Shown piece after piece: positions 49,685-59,651 of a DNA stretch of 64,000 bases. Every line of letters starts with the position of its first letter. Position 1 is the first letter of the stretch. The DNA lies in contig NZ_JOEV01000002.1 of assembly GCF_000721105.1 (NCBI RefSeq), forward strand, positions 62,001 through 126,000, read 5' to 3'. Position numbers and translations under genes: made by a program. The DNA is from Streptomyces cellulosae. GTDB lineage: Bacteria > Actinomycetota > Actinomycetes > Streptomycetales > Streptomycetaceae. Below the pieces are notes generated by a model. That model was not told the DNA's origin. It was given only the letters and a program-made list of their open reading frames with translations, and made no database searches.

Positions 49685-50197
49685 ATGTGGTCTGTGTGTA
49701 GGCGGCGTCAGGGTGACCTCCTGGCCGAGTTGGATCTCCCTCACGTCACAAACATCCGCGATCTACGCGCCGAGGTCTCTCGGCGCACGGGCCGCGAGGT
49801 GATCCTCGAGCCGCAGGAGCAGGCGCCGTCGGTCTGCGGGGCATGTGCCGTCACCGAGAGTGCCGTCTACGTGTTCTACGACCCACGGACCAGCACCCTG
49901 CATCAAGATCACATCATCGCCCACGAGTTCAGCCACCTGCTGCTCGGGCACCACGAGTCCCGTCCGCTCTCCGCCCTGGCGCCGGCGCTAATTACCACCC
50001 TGGACCCGGCTGTCGTGCAGATGATGCTGGGACGCACCAAGTACGACGAGGCCGAGGAACGCGACACCGAGCTCCTCGCCTCGCTCCTCCAGCACCGGAT
50101 CATCGACCGGTGGCTGCGCAGCGACGAGTCCTCCGGCGACGACGTCCAGGATCGAGTCACGCACACCCTGCTGCGCCGACGGGAGGCGCGACAGTGA
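49685..50197 (+). CDS. ImmA/IrrE-type metallopeptidase
   Basis: 170 residues from ATG 49685. HExxH zinc motif at H80-EFS-H84 (HIIAHEFSHLLLGHHE), with the C-terminal acidic helices expected. In many systems such proteases cleave the neighbouring XRE repressor after a signal (established for ImmA/ImmR). The same pairing is present here. Coupled to the next gene by GTGA. Confidence 0.85.
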   Translation: MWSVCRRRQGDLLAELDLPHVTNIRDLRAEVSRRTGREVILEPQEQAPSVCGACAVTESAVYVFYDPRTSTLHQDHIIAHEFSHLLLGHHESRPLSALAPALITTLDPAVVQMMLGRTKYDEAEERDTELLASLLQHRIIDRWLRSDESSGDDVQDRVTHTLLRRREARQ

Positions 50198-51402
50198 AGG
50201 ACCTGCTCCACCCCATCAGTCTCGTCGTCGCCGTCCTGGGTTTCCTGTGCCTCCTGCGGGACGTCCTGACCCGGCGCCGCGACCCCGCTTCCATGGCCCT
50301 GGCCGCTGTCTTCTTGCTCTCGGGCCTGTCGTTCCTGTTCTCCATCACACCGATGTGGGAGTACCTCGACCGCGTCCTGGGTACCGTGAACCTCTCCGTC
50401 CCGCTGGCGCAGGGATGCGTGGTCGCGCTGATCGCCTGCCAGCAGGTAGTCCTCACCTACTGGGGTTCGCCCCCCGACGTCGCTCGCCGGAGAGCGCGGG
50501 CGTGGCTCGGCGCCGGTCTAGCGGTGATCGCTGGACTGCTGGTGCTGTTCGCCTTGCTGACGCCCAGCGCACCGAGGCCGACCGACTTCACGCTGTACTA
50601 CGCGCACGACAACATGTACGCCGCGTACCTCACCCTGTATGTCACCGCGTACACGATCGGCGAGCTGTTCCTCGCCCGGTCCTGCTGGCGCCTCGCCCGA
50701 CACAGCACCCGCACCTCCGTCCGCGTCGGCCTCCGGACCGTCGCCCTCGGCGCCACCATCACCCTCGGATACAGCGCGGTGCGGATCGGCGACGTCATCG
50801 CCGGCGTCTTCGACACCTCCCTCGCTGAGTGGGAGAACTTCGCGTGGACCTGCGGCGACGTCGGCGCCATGCTCACCCTCATCGGCTGGCTGGTGCCCAC
50901 GATCACCGACCAGGCCAAGAACGTCCGGTACCGGTTCAAGCAGCACCTTAGCCACTACCGCCTGCGCCCCCTGTGGCTGGCCTTTTCCAACGAAGCCCCC
51001 GAGATCCGCCTGCCGGTCGACCAGGGCGGTCCCGCCCAGCGCCGCCGCTTCCGCAGCATCGGGTTCAAGCTCTACCGACGGGCGGTCGAGATCCGCGACG
51101 GCCGCTTCGTGATCCGCCAGTACCTCGAAGCAGGCGTCCGTCAAAGCAGCGAAGCGCACCACAGGGCGCGAGGGCTCTCGGGCGAGGAACTGAACGCCGC
51201 TGTCACTGCCGATCAGATTCTCGCCGGCATCGCCGCCCGCAAGGCGGGAGAGCGCCCCCATCCCGACCAGCTCACCGACTTCGCTGATACCGCCCCCGAG
51301 ACCAGCCAGCCGATGGACGACATCGATGCCCTCCTCGCCGTCGCCCGCCACCTTCCCCGCCAACGTGCCCGCACCCCCCACCCCGAGCGAGCCTTCGCAT
51401 GA
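50194..51402 (+). CDS. MAB_1171c-family membrane protein
   Basis: 402 residues from GTG 50194. Seven hydrophobic segments in the first about 250 residues (LVVAVLGFLCLLRDV, MALAAVFLLSGLSFL, LIACQQVVLTYW, LGAGLAVIAGLLVLF, YLTLYVTAYTIGEL, LRTVALGATITLGYSAV, GDVGAMLTLIGWLVPT), then a soluble domain (RYRFKQHLSHYRLRPLWLAFSNEAPEI). This family, annotated as a putative transporter, is often encoded with XRE and ImmA/IrrE genes in actinobacteria. Substrate unknown. Confidence 0.75.
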   Translation: MKDLLHPISLVVAVLGFLCLLRDVLTRRRDPASMALAAVFLLSGLSFLFSITPMWEYLDRVLGTVNLSVPLAQGCVVALIACQQVVLTYWGSPPDVARRRARAWLGAGLAVIAGLLVLFALLTPSAPRPTDFTLYYAHDNMYAAYLTLYVTAYTIGELFLARSCWRLARHSTRTSVRVGLRTVALGATITLGYSAVRIGDVIAGVFDTSLAEWENFAWTCGDVGAMLTLIGWLVPTITDQAKNVRYRFKQHLSHYRLRPLWLAFSNEAPEIRLPVDQGGPAQRRRFRSIGFKLYRRAVEIRDGRFVIRQYLEAGVRQSSEAHHRARGLSGEELNAAVTADQILAGIAARKAGERPHPDQLTDFADTAPETSQPMDDIDALLAVARHLPRQRARTPHPERAFA

Positions 51403-52811
51403 CCGACCTGACCCGCCAGCCCGCGCACGTCCAACTGCGCGCCCTGGTACGCCGCGAGATCTCCAGCCGCGAGCTGCTCGACCTCCACCTCGATCGGATC
51501 GACGCCAGCACCCTCAACGCCGTGATCACCCGCGACGACGACGCGGCCCGGCGCGCCGCTCACACCGCCGATGAGCGCCGAGCCCGCGGCGAGGCCGGTG
51601 GGGTCCTCGACGGCCTTCCGATCACTATCAAGGACAGCTTCGAAACGGCTGGCCTTCGTACAACCAGCGGAGCCCAGGAACTGGCGGACCACATTCCCGA
51701 TCAGGACGCTGACGCTGTCGCGCGGCTCCGCCACCAAGGTGCGGTAATTATGGGCAAGACCAACACCCCCGCCTACTGCCAGGACCTACACACCGACAAC
51801 GCCCTCTTCGGCCGCACGCTCAACCCGCACGACCCAGCGCGGACAGTCGGTGGCTCCTCTGGTGGATCTGCCGCGGCGGTCGCCGCCCGCCTCACTCCCG
51901 CCGACCTCGGCAGCGATCTTGCTGGCTCGCTGCGCCTGCCGGCCCACTACTGCGGGGTGTACGGACTGCGGCCGACACACGGACTCGTCCCGGCCCGCGG
52001 CCACATTCCCCGGCCACCGGGCTGGCTCACCAGCAGCGACATGGTCACTCCGGGCCCCCTCGCGCGTCACCCCCGCGACCTCGACCTGCTCCTCACCGCG
52101 CTCACCACACCGGCACCGGCCGAGGACACACCCTGGCACGTTGACCTGCCGACGGCCAGCAAGGGCATCGACGAACTGCGCATTGCGATCTGGGCCGAGG
52201 ACCCGAACTGCCGCGTCGACCACGAGACCGCGCAGGCCCTCATCGCCCTTGAGAAGGCTCTGATCGCAGCCGGAGCGCTGGTCCGACACACACCCGGACC
52301 TGTAGGCTTCGCCGATTCCACGCGCCTGTTCGAACAGCTTCTACATGCCACTGCGACGGCCACCACCAACGACGAAACCGCTGACACTGAGCTCGCCGCC
52401 GCAGGACAGTTGCAGGACGATGACTCAAGCCCTCGCGCGATTTTCCTCCGCCACCGGACCCAAACCCACCGTTCCTGGCTGCGCGCGAACGAAGATCGCG
52501 TGCAACTCCGATCGGACTGGCAGGGGTTCTTCACGGAACACGACGTCCTCGTCACACCGGCCGCACCCACAGCCGCGATCCCGGCAGGCAGTCGTACCCT
52601 CACGGTCGGCGGCCAGGAACAGAGCTTCTTCAACCAGACCGGCTGGGCCAACCTCACCAGCCACATCGGCCTTCCTAGCCTGGTCGTACCAATTACTACG
52701 ACCACTCAGGGGCTGCCCATTGGCATCCAAATCATCGGTCGGCCGTACTCGGAGCGCGTTCTGCTTGGAGTGGCGGACGGGCTGGCATCCCGGTTTTTTG
52801 TCTCTGAGTGA
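51399..52811 (+). CDS. Amidase-signature family enzyme
   Basis: 470 residues from ATG 51399 (ATGA overlap). Catalytic triad pattern: Lys in LPITIKDSFETAG (about residue 73), Gly/Ser region VGGSSGGSAAAVAARL and the Ser nucleophile in GSDLAGSLRLPAHYCG. C-terminal KxxxP-type strand IGIQIIGRPYSERVLL. Hydrolyses or transfers an amide; substrate unknown. Last gene of the XRE-ImmA-MAB_1171c-amidase operon. Confidence 0.8.
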   Translation: MTDLTRQPAHVQLRALVRREISSRELLDLHLDRIDASTLNAVITRDDDAARRAAHTADERRARGEAGGVLDGLPITIKDSFETAGLRTTSGAQELADHIPDQDADAVARLRHQGAVIMGKTNTPAYCQDLHTDNALFGRTLNPHDPARTVGGSSGGSAAAVAARLTPADLGSDLAGSLRLPAHYCGVYGLRPTHGLVPARGHIPRPPGWLTSSDMVTPGPLARHPRDLDLLLTALTTPAPAEDTPWHVDLPTASKGIDELRIAIWAEDPNCRVDHETAQALIALEKALIAAGALVRHTPGPVGFADSTRLFEQLLHATATATTNDETADTELAAAGQLQDDDSSPRAIFLRHRTQTHRSWLRANEDRVQLRSDWQGFFTEHDVLVTPAAPTAAIPAGSRTLTVGGQEQSFFNQTGWANLTSHIGLPSLVVPITTTTQGLPIGIQIIGRPYSERVLLGVADGLASRFFVSE

Positions 52812-53516
52812 GAACGCAACGGTCGTTCCTGTGCTGTATGCCTCCTCGGCCCGCCGACGGTCTTCGGGAGGAGTACTGGCCTGATGGCCCACTTCCGGGG
52901 GTGGATAGTGTTTGTCTTCGAGCCAGGCGTCGGGCGGCCGTGGGCTCGAGGGGATCGAGAACCATCCGGCCGCCGACAGGTGACAGCCAAAGGGGAGGGG
53001 GCCAATGACACGAGCCCATTGCCTCCTGACATTTGGCTGGTGTGCTGCGGGCAGGCATTTGTCTGCGCACACAACCCGGCGTATAGCCTGACTCGTCTGC
53101 CGCTCCACATTTCGCAGGTCAGACGCCATGTTTATTAGCTGAACAAACTCTCGGGGTCGAATCCGGGGCGAATCCGAGCCGCAGGTATCGTCGTTTCTGT
53201 CTGCTGCCCATGTGGCAAATCCGGGCATTCGGGTGTCTATGTGGTCCAGTGTCGTTCTGGAGGAGACATCTCGGATGCTGATGCACTCGGAAGTACATGT
53301 ACGAGGTGTCTCCTTGCCGACCCGCTTCGGCTGAACCTCGATCACCTATGGCGCGTCCGGCAGCGGAGCCTGTTGGAAGTGATCACTGGCGAGAGCGTCT
53401 CGCTGCCTGCTCCTGCCGGGAACCACTGGTTTTTGGCGAATGCGGTGGCGTGAGGCATGGGCGATCCCGTCCCTGTCGGCGAGGCGTCGTCGCCCCGCGT
53501 GCCGTGGTTGGACTTA
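52812..53516. other. About 700 bp without a recognisable gene
   Basis: Several short frames on both strands, none with a credible start, composition or family. A GGTCGAATCCGGGGCGAATCC-like stretch at 53154-53174 resembles one at 54670-54691 beyond the IS5 element. Confidence 0.4.
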
Positions 53517-54414
53517 GAACTCCTAACAAAGTGAGAGGTTGACCAGTCGGCGCCAGCAGATGATGCCGCAGGCCAGGCTGAGGAAGGCTTCGTGGATGTC
53601 GTCGCGGATCTCCCAGCGGATGCGCAGCCGTCGGAACCAGTGCAGCAGGGCAAAGCTCTGCTCGACCACCCAGCGGTGCACGCCCAGTCCGGAACCGTGC
53701 TCGACGCCGCGCCGCGCGATGACCGGGGTGATCCCCAGGGCCCGTACCTGCTTGCGGTACTTGTCGTGGTCGTAGCCGCGGTCGGCGTAGAGCGCGACCG
53801 GCCGTTGTCGGGGCCGTCCGCGTCGGCCGCGGACGGGCGGGACGGCCTGGAGCAGGGGGATGAGCTGGGTGACGTCGTTACGGTTTCCGCCGGTCAGCGA
53901 TACCGCCAGCGGGATGCCGTGCCCTTCGGTGATCAGATGGTGCTTGGAGCCTGTTCGGGCACGGTCGACCGGGCTCGGTCCTGTTTTGGGCCGCCTTTGA
54001 GGGCCCTGACGTGCGAGCCGTCGATCACCGCCCTCGACCAGTTCAGCGCGCCGGCTGCGTTCAGTTCGGCCAGGAGCGACTCGTGCAACCGCTGCCAGAC
54101 TCCCGCGTCGTTCCAGTCACGCAGCCGCCGTCAGCAGGTCATGCCGGAGCCGAAGCCCAGCTCCTGGGGCAGGAACTCCCACGGAATGCCGGTGTAGAGC
54201 ACGAACAGGATGCCCGACAGCACCTTCCGGTCGTCCAGACGCTTGCGCCCCGGGTGATCGGTGCGGCGCGGTACAACCGGGAGCAACGGCTCGATCCGCG
54301 CCCACAGCTCATCCGCCACGATCCACGGCGGCTGTTCACCCCTTCTCATGTGCAGGCTAACAACCCGTCAGGCGCCGCCATTCCAAGGTAAGTTGCGGCT
54401 TTTTGTTAGGAGTT
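53517..54414 (-). mobile_element. IS5-family insertion sequence (898 bp)
   Basis: Terminal inverted repeats GAACTCCTAACAAA (53517-53530) and TTTGTTAGGAGTTC (54401-54414) are exact over 14 bp. TTA flanks both sides (53514-53516, 54415-54417), a 3-bp target duplication. Contains one transposase region. Clean ends mean recent insertion. Confidence 0.85.
53523..54349 (-). pseudogene. IS5-type transposase with nonsense codon and frameshift site
   Basis: ATG 54349: MRRGEQPPWIVADELWARIE ... LGFGSGMTC, then TGA where the family has Trp, then RRLRDWNDAGVWQRLHESLL in the same frame (nonsense, TGG to TGA). Further on, SRAVIDGSHVRALKGG (first DDE Asp) is followed by CCCAAAA (53984-53990), a slippery heptamer, after which the -1 frame continues SKHHLITEGHGIPLAVSLTG, YADRGYDHDKYRKQV, and WVVEQSFALLHWFRRLRIRWE to TAG 53523. 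The -1 shift may be programmed; the TGA makes it inactive. Confidence 0.7.
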
Positions 54415-55017
54415 CTTAGGGTCGCGATGCTTCCCGTAGCTAGGCAAGACAGCTTCTGTCAGACGGAAGAGGTTCCGAAAAGGCGCTGGTCAGAGTACTG
54501 GCTCGCCTTTCAGTGGTCGTCAGCGCCGACGGCTAGACGGTGCTGCTGCTCCGTTCACACCCGAGCTGGCCGTGGACGGCCGCGGAGAACGCACCCACGA
54601 GGCGTGTTCGGTACAGCCGCAAAAGACGGCGTCGTTCCAGGTCAGGTGTTGTTCGTTTCCTCATGGGCCACCGGCGGGTCGAATCCGGGTCGAATTCGCA
54701 CCCTTGAGCGCTGATGAGTGTGCTGTCGCTGGTCAGGGCGATGTGCATCCAGGAGGGGGCTGATTTGCCTTGCGTACGGGCGGCGAGGTGCGAGTGGCTG
54801 GGACGTTGAGTCGCCGACGCGGTGAGTGGCTGCTGTGGTCAGCTCAGGGGAGGGAGCTCAGCTCACCAGCAGGTCCTTCGTCTGCTGGTGGTACATCATG
54901 CATAGCGGTCGTGACCAGGGAAAATGAAGGTTGGATTCGTCATGCGTGGGGTGTCGGCCAGCGTATGGTCCGGAACTTGGTCTTGATTGAGTTGGTCAAC
55001 GCACGCCGAAGTGGGTT
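54415..55017. other. About 600 bp without a gene; possible CRISPR leader
   Basis: No frame with support on either strand. The final about 100 bp before the array include GGGAAAATGAAGGTTGGATT (54927-54946), slightly AT-richer than its surroundings, which could be a degenerate leader; there is no clear evidence. Confidence 0.35.
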
Positions 55018-55457
55018 CTGCACCCCGCGCTCACCGAGGCTTCGGGCGCGCCCTTGACCAGGCACGCCACCGGCCCCGTGTGCTCCCTGCATACGCGGTG
55101 ATGATCCCGGCCGCAACGGCGGCACAGGTAGAGGCGGATAGTGGTCCCCGCGCCCGCGGTTGGTCCCTGCTCGCAGGTGTGGATGGCGTGGAGGGTGATG
55201 TGCTTCCCGCATCCGCGGGGTTGATCCCGCTTCGACCAGCAGACGGTTGTGCTCCCCGCACCTGAGGGGTTGATCCCCCGGTGATCTGGGCATGCATGAT
55301 GGCCCGGTTGTGCTCCCGCGCTCGCGGGGTTGGTCCCCCACGTGCCTCGGCCACGAGGGCACGTACCTTACTCCCTGCATCTGCGGGGCTGGTCTCGAGT
55401 GCAATCGCGCGGCCGACAGCCTGGTTCGCTGCTCCCCGCACTCACCGAGATGGTCCC
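55018..55457 (+). CRISPR. Degenerate type I-E-like CRISPR array, 8 repeats, no cas genes
   Basis: Repeats start at 55018, 55080, 55141, 55200, 55249, 55310, 55368 and 55429; most are 29 nt, beginning GTGCTCCC(C/T)GC and ending GG(A/T)TG(A/G)TCCC with the palindromic centre of type I-E repeats. Two are 27-28 nt and several differ at 3-8 positions. Spacers are mostly 32 nt (one 20, one 30, one 33). The first and last repeats share CACCGAG, the most diverged. No cas gene lies in the window. Confidence 0.8.
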
Positions 55458-55479
55458 CTGATTTCTAGGACGGGGCGGT

Positions 55480-56064
55480 TCAGGCCTGTATGACCCGCAT
55501 GGTGATCTCTGCGATGCGCTCCGCGGAGAGATCTGGCGGCAGGGCCGGCTGGACAAGGTGGCTCACCGTCAGGCGTACCACCGATTCAACCGCCAGGTCC
55601 CGCGAGTGGGCGTCGATGTCGGGCCAGACCTCCGCCGCGTAGGCGGTGAGCATGGTGATGGCGGTGTCAAGGAGGGGCTCGGAGCGGGTCGTCAGGTGGG
55701 CGAGCAAATCCTCGTCACCGCCCCGGCTGCTGGTCAAGATGGCTTTGAGTAGCGGATTGTCGGCCGCCGTGCGCAGGGTGTACCCGATGGCGGCGGTGAT
55801 GGCGGCCCTCATGTCGTCGGGGTGCGCGAGGAGTTGATCCTGTATGCCGGTGAGGAAGCGTTCCACCTCGCGCATCACCAGGGCCTGCCCGATGGCCGCC
55901 TTGGAGCCGTACTCCGTGTAGACGGTTTGCCGGCTCACCCCCGCGGCGGTGGCGATGTGGGTCATCTTCAGGCGGTCCCAGCCTTCGGCCGAGACCCGCT
56001 CGTAGGCGGCGTCCAGGATCCGTTCCTTGAGCAGGGAGCGGACCGACTCTCGATAGCGCGTCAT
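55480..56064 (-). CDS. TetR-family repressor of the alkane operon
   Basis: 194 residues from ATG 56064. HTH at about 30-55 (MTHIATAAGVSRQTVYTEYGSKAAI). C-terminal ligand domain helical. Diverges from alkB with an inverted repeat in the shared promoter region, the usual arrangement for a TetR repressor of its neighbour (inference). Confidence 0.8.
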   Translation of the reverse strand: MTRYRESVRSLLKERILDAAYERVSAEGWDRLKMTHIATAAGVSRQTVYTEYGSKAAIGQALVMREVERFLTGIQDQLLAHPDDMRAAITAAIGYTLRTAADNPLLKAILTSSRGGDEDLLAHLTTRSEPLLDTAITMLTAYAAEVWPDIDAHSRDLAVESVVRLTVSHLVQPALPPDLSAERIAEITMRVIQA

Positions 56065-56098
56065 CTCGGCCCCATCCTAACGAGCAACATCCGCCCCC

Positions 56099-56137
56099 TT
56101 GACGCTTGGGCTTATTACTGTCTAGTTTCTGGACAGT
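56099..56137 (+). promoter_or_regulatory. alkB promoter with operator
   Basis: TTGACG (56099-56104), 18 bases, TAGTTT (56123-56128), overlapped by ACTGTC-N9-GACAGT (56117-56137), a perfect inverted repeat. It lies 31-70 bp before the alkB start. A TetR dimer here would cover the -10. Confidence 0.55.
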
Positions 56138-56168
56138 TTCTACTCGAAGTGTCCAATGGAGGTGGGGC

Positions 56169-57344
56169 ATGGCAGGAACCTCGTATCCGCTCGGGACGCC
56201 GGCGTCGACGGTGACCTGGCGAGACGGCAAGCGCTACCTGTGGTTGCTCGGGCTGGTTCTGCCCGCCTTCCCGTTCGCGGCGTGGGGGCTGGTGGCGGCC
56301 ACGGGGCACGGCCTTTTCTGGTGGCTGTTGCCGCTGGTCGTCTTCGGCGTGATCCCGCTGGTGGACCTCTTGGTCGGCAAGGACTCCAACAATCCGCCCG
56401 ACAGCGTCCTGGCCTGGCTGGAGTTGGATCGGTACTACCGCTGGTGCACCTACCTGTACCTGCCCCTCCAGTACGCAGGGCTGGTGCTGGCCTGTCGGCT
56501 GTGGGCCCGCGGCGGCCTGTCCGTCGCGGACGGGGCGGGGCTGACCGTCACTCTCGGCATCGTCGCCGGGATCGGCATCAACACCGCGCACGAACTGGGG
56601 CACAAGAAGGAGGCGTTGGAACGCCGGCTCGCTCGGATCGCCCTCGCCCAGACCTGCTACGGGCACTTCTACATCGAGCACAACCGCGGCCACCATGTGC
56701 GGGTCGCCACCCCCGAGGATCCCGCTAGCTCCCGACTGGGCCAGTCCTTCTGGCAGTTCCTGCCCCGTTCGGTGTACGGCAGCGCCCGCTCGGGCTGGCA
56801 CCTGGAGAAGGAACGGCTCGGCCGGCTGGGCAAGAGCCCGTGGAGCTTGCGCAACGACGTGCTCAGCGCGTGGGCGCTCTCCGCTGTCCTGTTCGCCGCG
56901 CTCACCGCCGCGTTCGGGCCGCAGGTGCTGCCGTACCTGGCCGCCCAGGCGGTCATCGGCTTCTGCCTGCTGGAGGTCGTCAACTACCTCGAGCACTACG
57001 GGCTGCTGCGCCAGAAGACCCCCTCGGGCCGCTACGAGCGCTGCACCCCGCAGCACAGCTGGAACAGCGACGACATCGCCTCCAACGTCTTCCTCTACCA
57101 CCTGCAGCGGCACAGCGACCACCACGCCAACCCCACCCGGCGCTACCAGGCGCTGCGCCACTTCGAGGAGTCGCCGCAACTTCCCACCGGATATGCGGGG
57201 ATGATCCTGCTCGCCGTCGTGCCGCCGCTGTGGCGGCGGGTGATGGACCCCCGGCTCCTCGCCCACTACGGCGGCGACGTGACCCGCGCCAACATCCATC
57301 CCCGCGCGAGGGCCAAGGTCCTCGCCCGCCACGGGAGCAGCTGA
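56169..57344 (+). CDS. alkB: Alkane 1-monooxygenase (AlkB)
   Basis: 391 residues; ATG 56169 after GGAGG. Integral membrane non-haem di-iron hydroxylase with all His boxes: H141-ELG-H145, H171-NRG-H175-H176, H315-SD-H318-H319, plus NYLEHYG (272-278). Six hydrophobic helices. Oxidises medium-chain alkanes to 1-alkanols using electrons from rubredoxin. Coupled to the next gene (TGATG). Confidence 0.95.
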   Translation: MAGTSYPLGTPASTVTWRDGKRYLWLLGLVLPAFPFAAWGLVAATGHGLFWWLLPLVVFGVIPLVDLLVGKDSNNPPDSVLAWLELDRYYRWCTYLYLPLQYAGLVLACRLWARGGLSVADGAGLTVTLGIVAGIGINTAHELGHKKEALERRLARIALAQTCYGHFYIEHNRGHHVRVATPEDPASSRLGQSFWQFLPRSVYGSARSGWHLEKERLGRLGKSPWSLRNDVLSAWALSAVLFAALTAAFGPQVLPYLAAQAVIGFCLLEVVNYLEHYGLLRQKTPSGRYERCTPQHSWNSDDIASNVFLYHLQRHSDHHANPTRRYQALRHFEESPQLPTGYAGMILLAVVPPLWRRVMDPRLLAHYGGDVTRANIHPRARAKVLARHGSS

Positions 57345-57508
57345 TGAGCCGCCATCTGTGCCCTGTCTGCGGCTACGTGTACGACGAACAGGCCGGTGCG
57401 CCGCGCGAGGGCTTCCCCGCCGGTACCGCCTGGGCGGACGTACCCGACACCTGGCCCTGCCCGGACTGCGGGGTCCGCGAGAAGATCGACTTCGAGGAGT
57501 TGGCGTGA
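57344..57508 (+). CDS. Rubredoxin 1
   Basis: 54 residues. C6-PV-C9 and C39-PD-C42 bind one iron; GYVYDE and WPCPDCG are the family strings. First of two rubredoxins; AlkG1/AlkG2 types differ in whether they can serve the hydroxylase, which this sequence alone does not decide. Confidence 0.9.
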   Translation: MSRHLCPVCGYVYDEQAGAPREGFPAGTAWADVPDTWPCPDCGVREKIDFEELA

Positions 57509-57678
57509 AGATCTGGGAATGCCTGGTCTGCGGTTTCGTCTACGACGAGGCGCAGGGCTGGCCGGAGGAGGGCATCGCCCCGGGCACCCGCTGGGAGGAC
57601 ATCCCGGACGACTGGTCCTGTCCCGACTGCGGTGCCGCCAAGGTCGACTTCCAGATGGTCGAGGCGTCCCGTGCTTGA
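57505..57678 (+). CDS. Rubredoxin 2
   Basis: 57 residues from GTG 57505 (GTGA overlap). [10 protein letters not shown] and WSCPDCG. Slightly longer C-terminus than its neighbour. One of the pair probably donates to AlkB, the other may exchange with it. Confidence 0.9.
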   Translation: MKIWECLVCGFVYDEAQGWPEEGIAPGTRWEDIPDDWSCPDCGAAKVDFQMVEASRA

Positions 57679-58891
57679 GGCGGCCACGCCCCGGATCATC
57701 GCGGTCGTCGGCACCGGAGTCGCCGGCGCGACCGCCGCGCTCACCCTGCGCCAGGAGGGCTTCGACGGCCGGATCCTCCTGGTCGGCGAGGAACCCCACG
57801 CTCCGTACCGGCGTCCACCGCTGTCCAAGGACCTCGTCAAGCGGGCCCTGGCACACGAGCGGCTCCGCCTTCAGCCGCCGACCGCCTGGCAGGAGCAGGG
57901 CATCGAATTGCGCACTGGCACGAAGGTCACGGGCATCGCCGACGGGGCCCTTCAATGCTCCGACGGAAGCCGGCTACCGTACGACCGTCTGCTGCTGGCG
58001 ACCGGAGGACGCGCCCGCGTCCTTTCGTACGCCACCGGGTACGACCGTGTGCACACCCTGCGCGGCCTCGGCGACGTGCCCGCTCTCCGCGCTGACCTGC
58101 AGTCCGGCGGCCCTCTGCTGGTCATCGGCGCGGGACTGGTAGGCCTGGAAGTCGCCGCGAGCGCCCGGTCGGCGGGACTCGACGTCACCGTTCTGGAGGC
58201 CGACGCGGAGCCCTTGCGCCGGGCGCTGCCCGCACCCCTGCGCCGTGCAGTCCTGGGACTTCACCGCGCCCACGGGACTCGGGTGCACACCGGGGTCACG
58301 CTCACAGGATTCGCCCGCAGGGACGGCATGCTCGAAGCAACCACCGGGGACGGCAGGAGCTGGCACGCGCACACGGTGATGGTCGCCACCGGCGTGCGGC
58401 CCGACGTGGAACTGGCCGCCCGGGCAGGCCTGGACGTAGGGGACGGCATACTCGTCGACGCCCTCGGCGCGACCAGTGACCCGCGCATCTTCGCGGCAGG
58501 GGACGTGGCTCTGTATCCCGACCCGGTCCTGGGACGACATGTGCGCGTGGAGCAGTGGAATCACGCACAGCAGCATGCCGCCGCCGTTGCGCGGAACATG
58601 CTCGGCGCCGGGACACCCTTCACCGCGGTTCCCTGGTCGTGGACCGACCAGTACGGCGTCATGCTGCAGATCGCCGGTCACTGCGCCGAAGCCGACTCCC
58701 TGACGGTGCAGGGCGACATCGGCGACTTCGACTTCGCTGCGCTGGCGACCGCGAACGGACACCCCGTGGGCGCCGTGGCCGCCGGTAGACCCCATGACTT
58801 CCGTGCCCTGCGGACGGTCCTCGAGCAGGGGAACAACAGCCCGTCCCAAGCTGCCGTACGGACACCGCAGGCCACGCAAGCCGCAGGGTAA
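57671..58891 (+). CDS. Rubredoxin reductase-like FAD/NAD oxidoreductase
   Basis: 406 residues from GTG 57671. FAD motif [19 protein letters not shown] and NAD motif [19 protein letters not shown], then the FAD-binding ATG box [13 protein letters not shown]. Standard glutathione-reductase-fold reductase of alkane operons. Overlaps the previous gene by 8 bp. Confidence 0.85.
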   Translation: MLEAATPRIIAVVGTGVAGATAALTLRQEGFDGRILLVGEEPHAPYRRPPLSKDLVKRALAHERLRLQPPTAWQEQGIELRTGTKVTGIADGALQCSDGSRLPYDRLLLATGGRARVLSYATGYDRVHTLRGLGDVPALRADLQSGGPLLVIGAGLVGLEVAASARSAGLDVTVLEADAEPLRRALPAPLRRAVLGLHRAHGTRVHTGVTLTGFARRDGMLEATTGDGRSWHAHTVMVATGVRPDVELAARAGLDVGDGILVDALGATSDPRIFAAGDVALYPDPVLGRHVRVEQWNHAQQHAAAVARNMLGAGTPFTAVPWSWTDQYGVMLQIAGHCAEADSLTVQGDIGDFDFAALATANGHPVGAVAAGRPHDFRALRTVLEQGNNSPSQAAVRTPQATQAAG

Positions 58892-59185
58892 TGCTTCTCG
58901 GTACCTCCAAACGGCGGTGGTTCGTGACGCATGCGATCCGGCTATATGCAGCGCCTGTAGTGGAAGCGGCGGGCGCTGCACTGCTGCGGGTGCCTCCAGC
59001 GGGGCCGACGGATCTCGTGTTCACGGTGCGGGAGGAGGGCCGTGGGAGATGAGCAAGATCAGCGAGCCCTCGCATTCTGCCAGGAAGAGGGGGTGAGGGG
59101 GCTTGATCCGTTTCTTCCCCCTCGAGGGGCTGGACAGTCAGTCACAGGCAGCATGTCGTCACCTCACAGAGGCCATTCGTACGCG
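58892..59185. other. Gap after the alkane operon
   Basis: About 290 bp with no gene or clear hairpin. Confidence 0.3.
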
Positions 59186-59430
59186 TCACGCGGCGTTCGC
59201 GGTCTCCTGCGAGTGGGCCTTGGCAGTGCGCGCGGAGCGGTTGTCCGCTGCGAAACCTGCGGCGGCCATGACGCAGCCGACGACACCCAGCGAAGCGCCG
59301 AGCCAGAAGGGCGCGAGGTAACCCAGGCCCTGGGCGATGACGAGACCGCCCAGGGCCGCGCCGAGGCTGTTGGCGATGTTCATCGCCGACGACACCCAGT
59401 ACGGCATCCCGGCCCCGCCTCGACGGGAGC
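59186..59430 (-). pseudogene. MFS transporter, C-terminal remnant
   Basis: SSAMNIANSLGAALGGLVIA and YLAPFWLGASLGVVGCVMAA with the usual basic end match the last two to three helices of a DHA1-type MFS protein. The frame is lost upstream of about 59430. Confidence 0.55.
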
Positions 59431-59651
59431 GCCAGGATCGTGCCCGCATCATTCGGAAGGTGCTGTCGAGCGGCGAGAACATTCCGCGCCTGGACGCCGC
59501 ACCGCGCTGAAGATCTCCGGCCTGGGTATCGACTATGACGCACCGCGCGGCTACACGAGGCACTTCGGCGCGGGCGGTTCGTACCGGTCACGCCGAATGG
59601 CGCTACCGGCAAATGGCCCTGCCCCGTGGGGCGGCCACCTGCAATTGGCCA

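Noticed and set aside
53154-54691. GGGTCGAATCCGGG-like stretches either side of the IS5 element as tRNA or att sites
   Set aside because: They resemble a TPsiC arm only in a few bases; no acceptor or anticodon stem is present.
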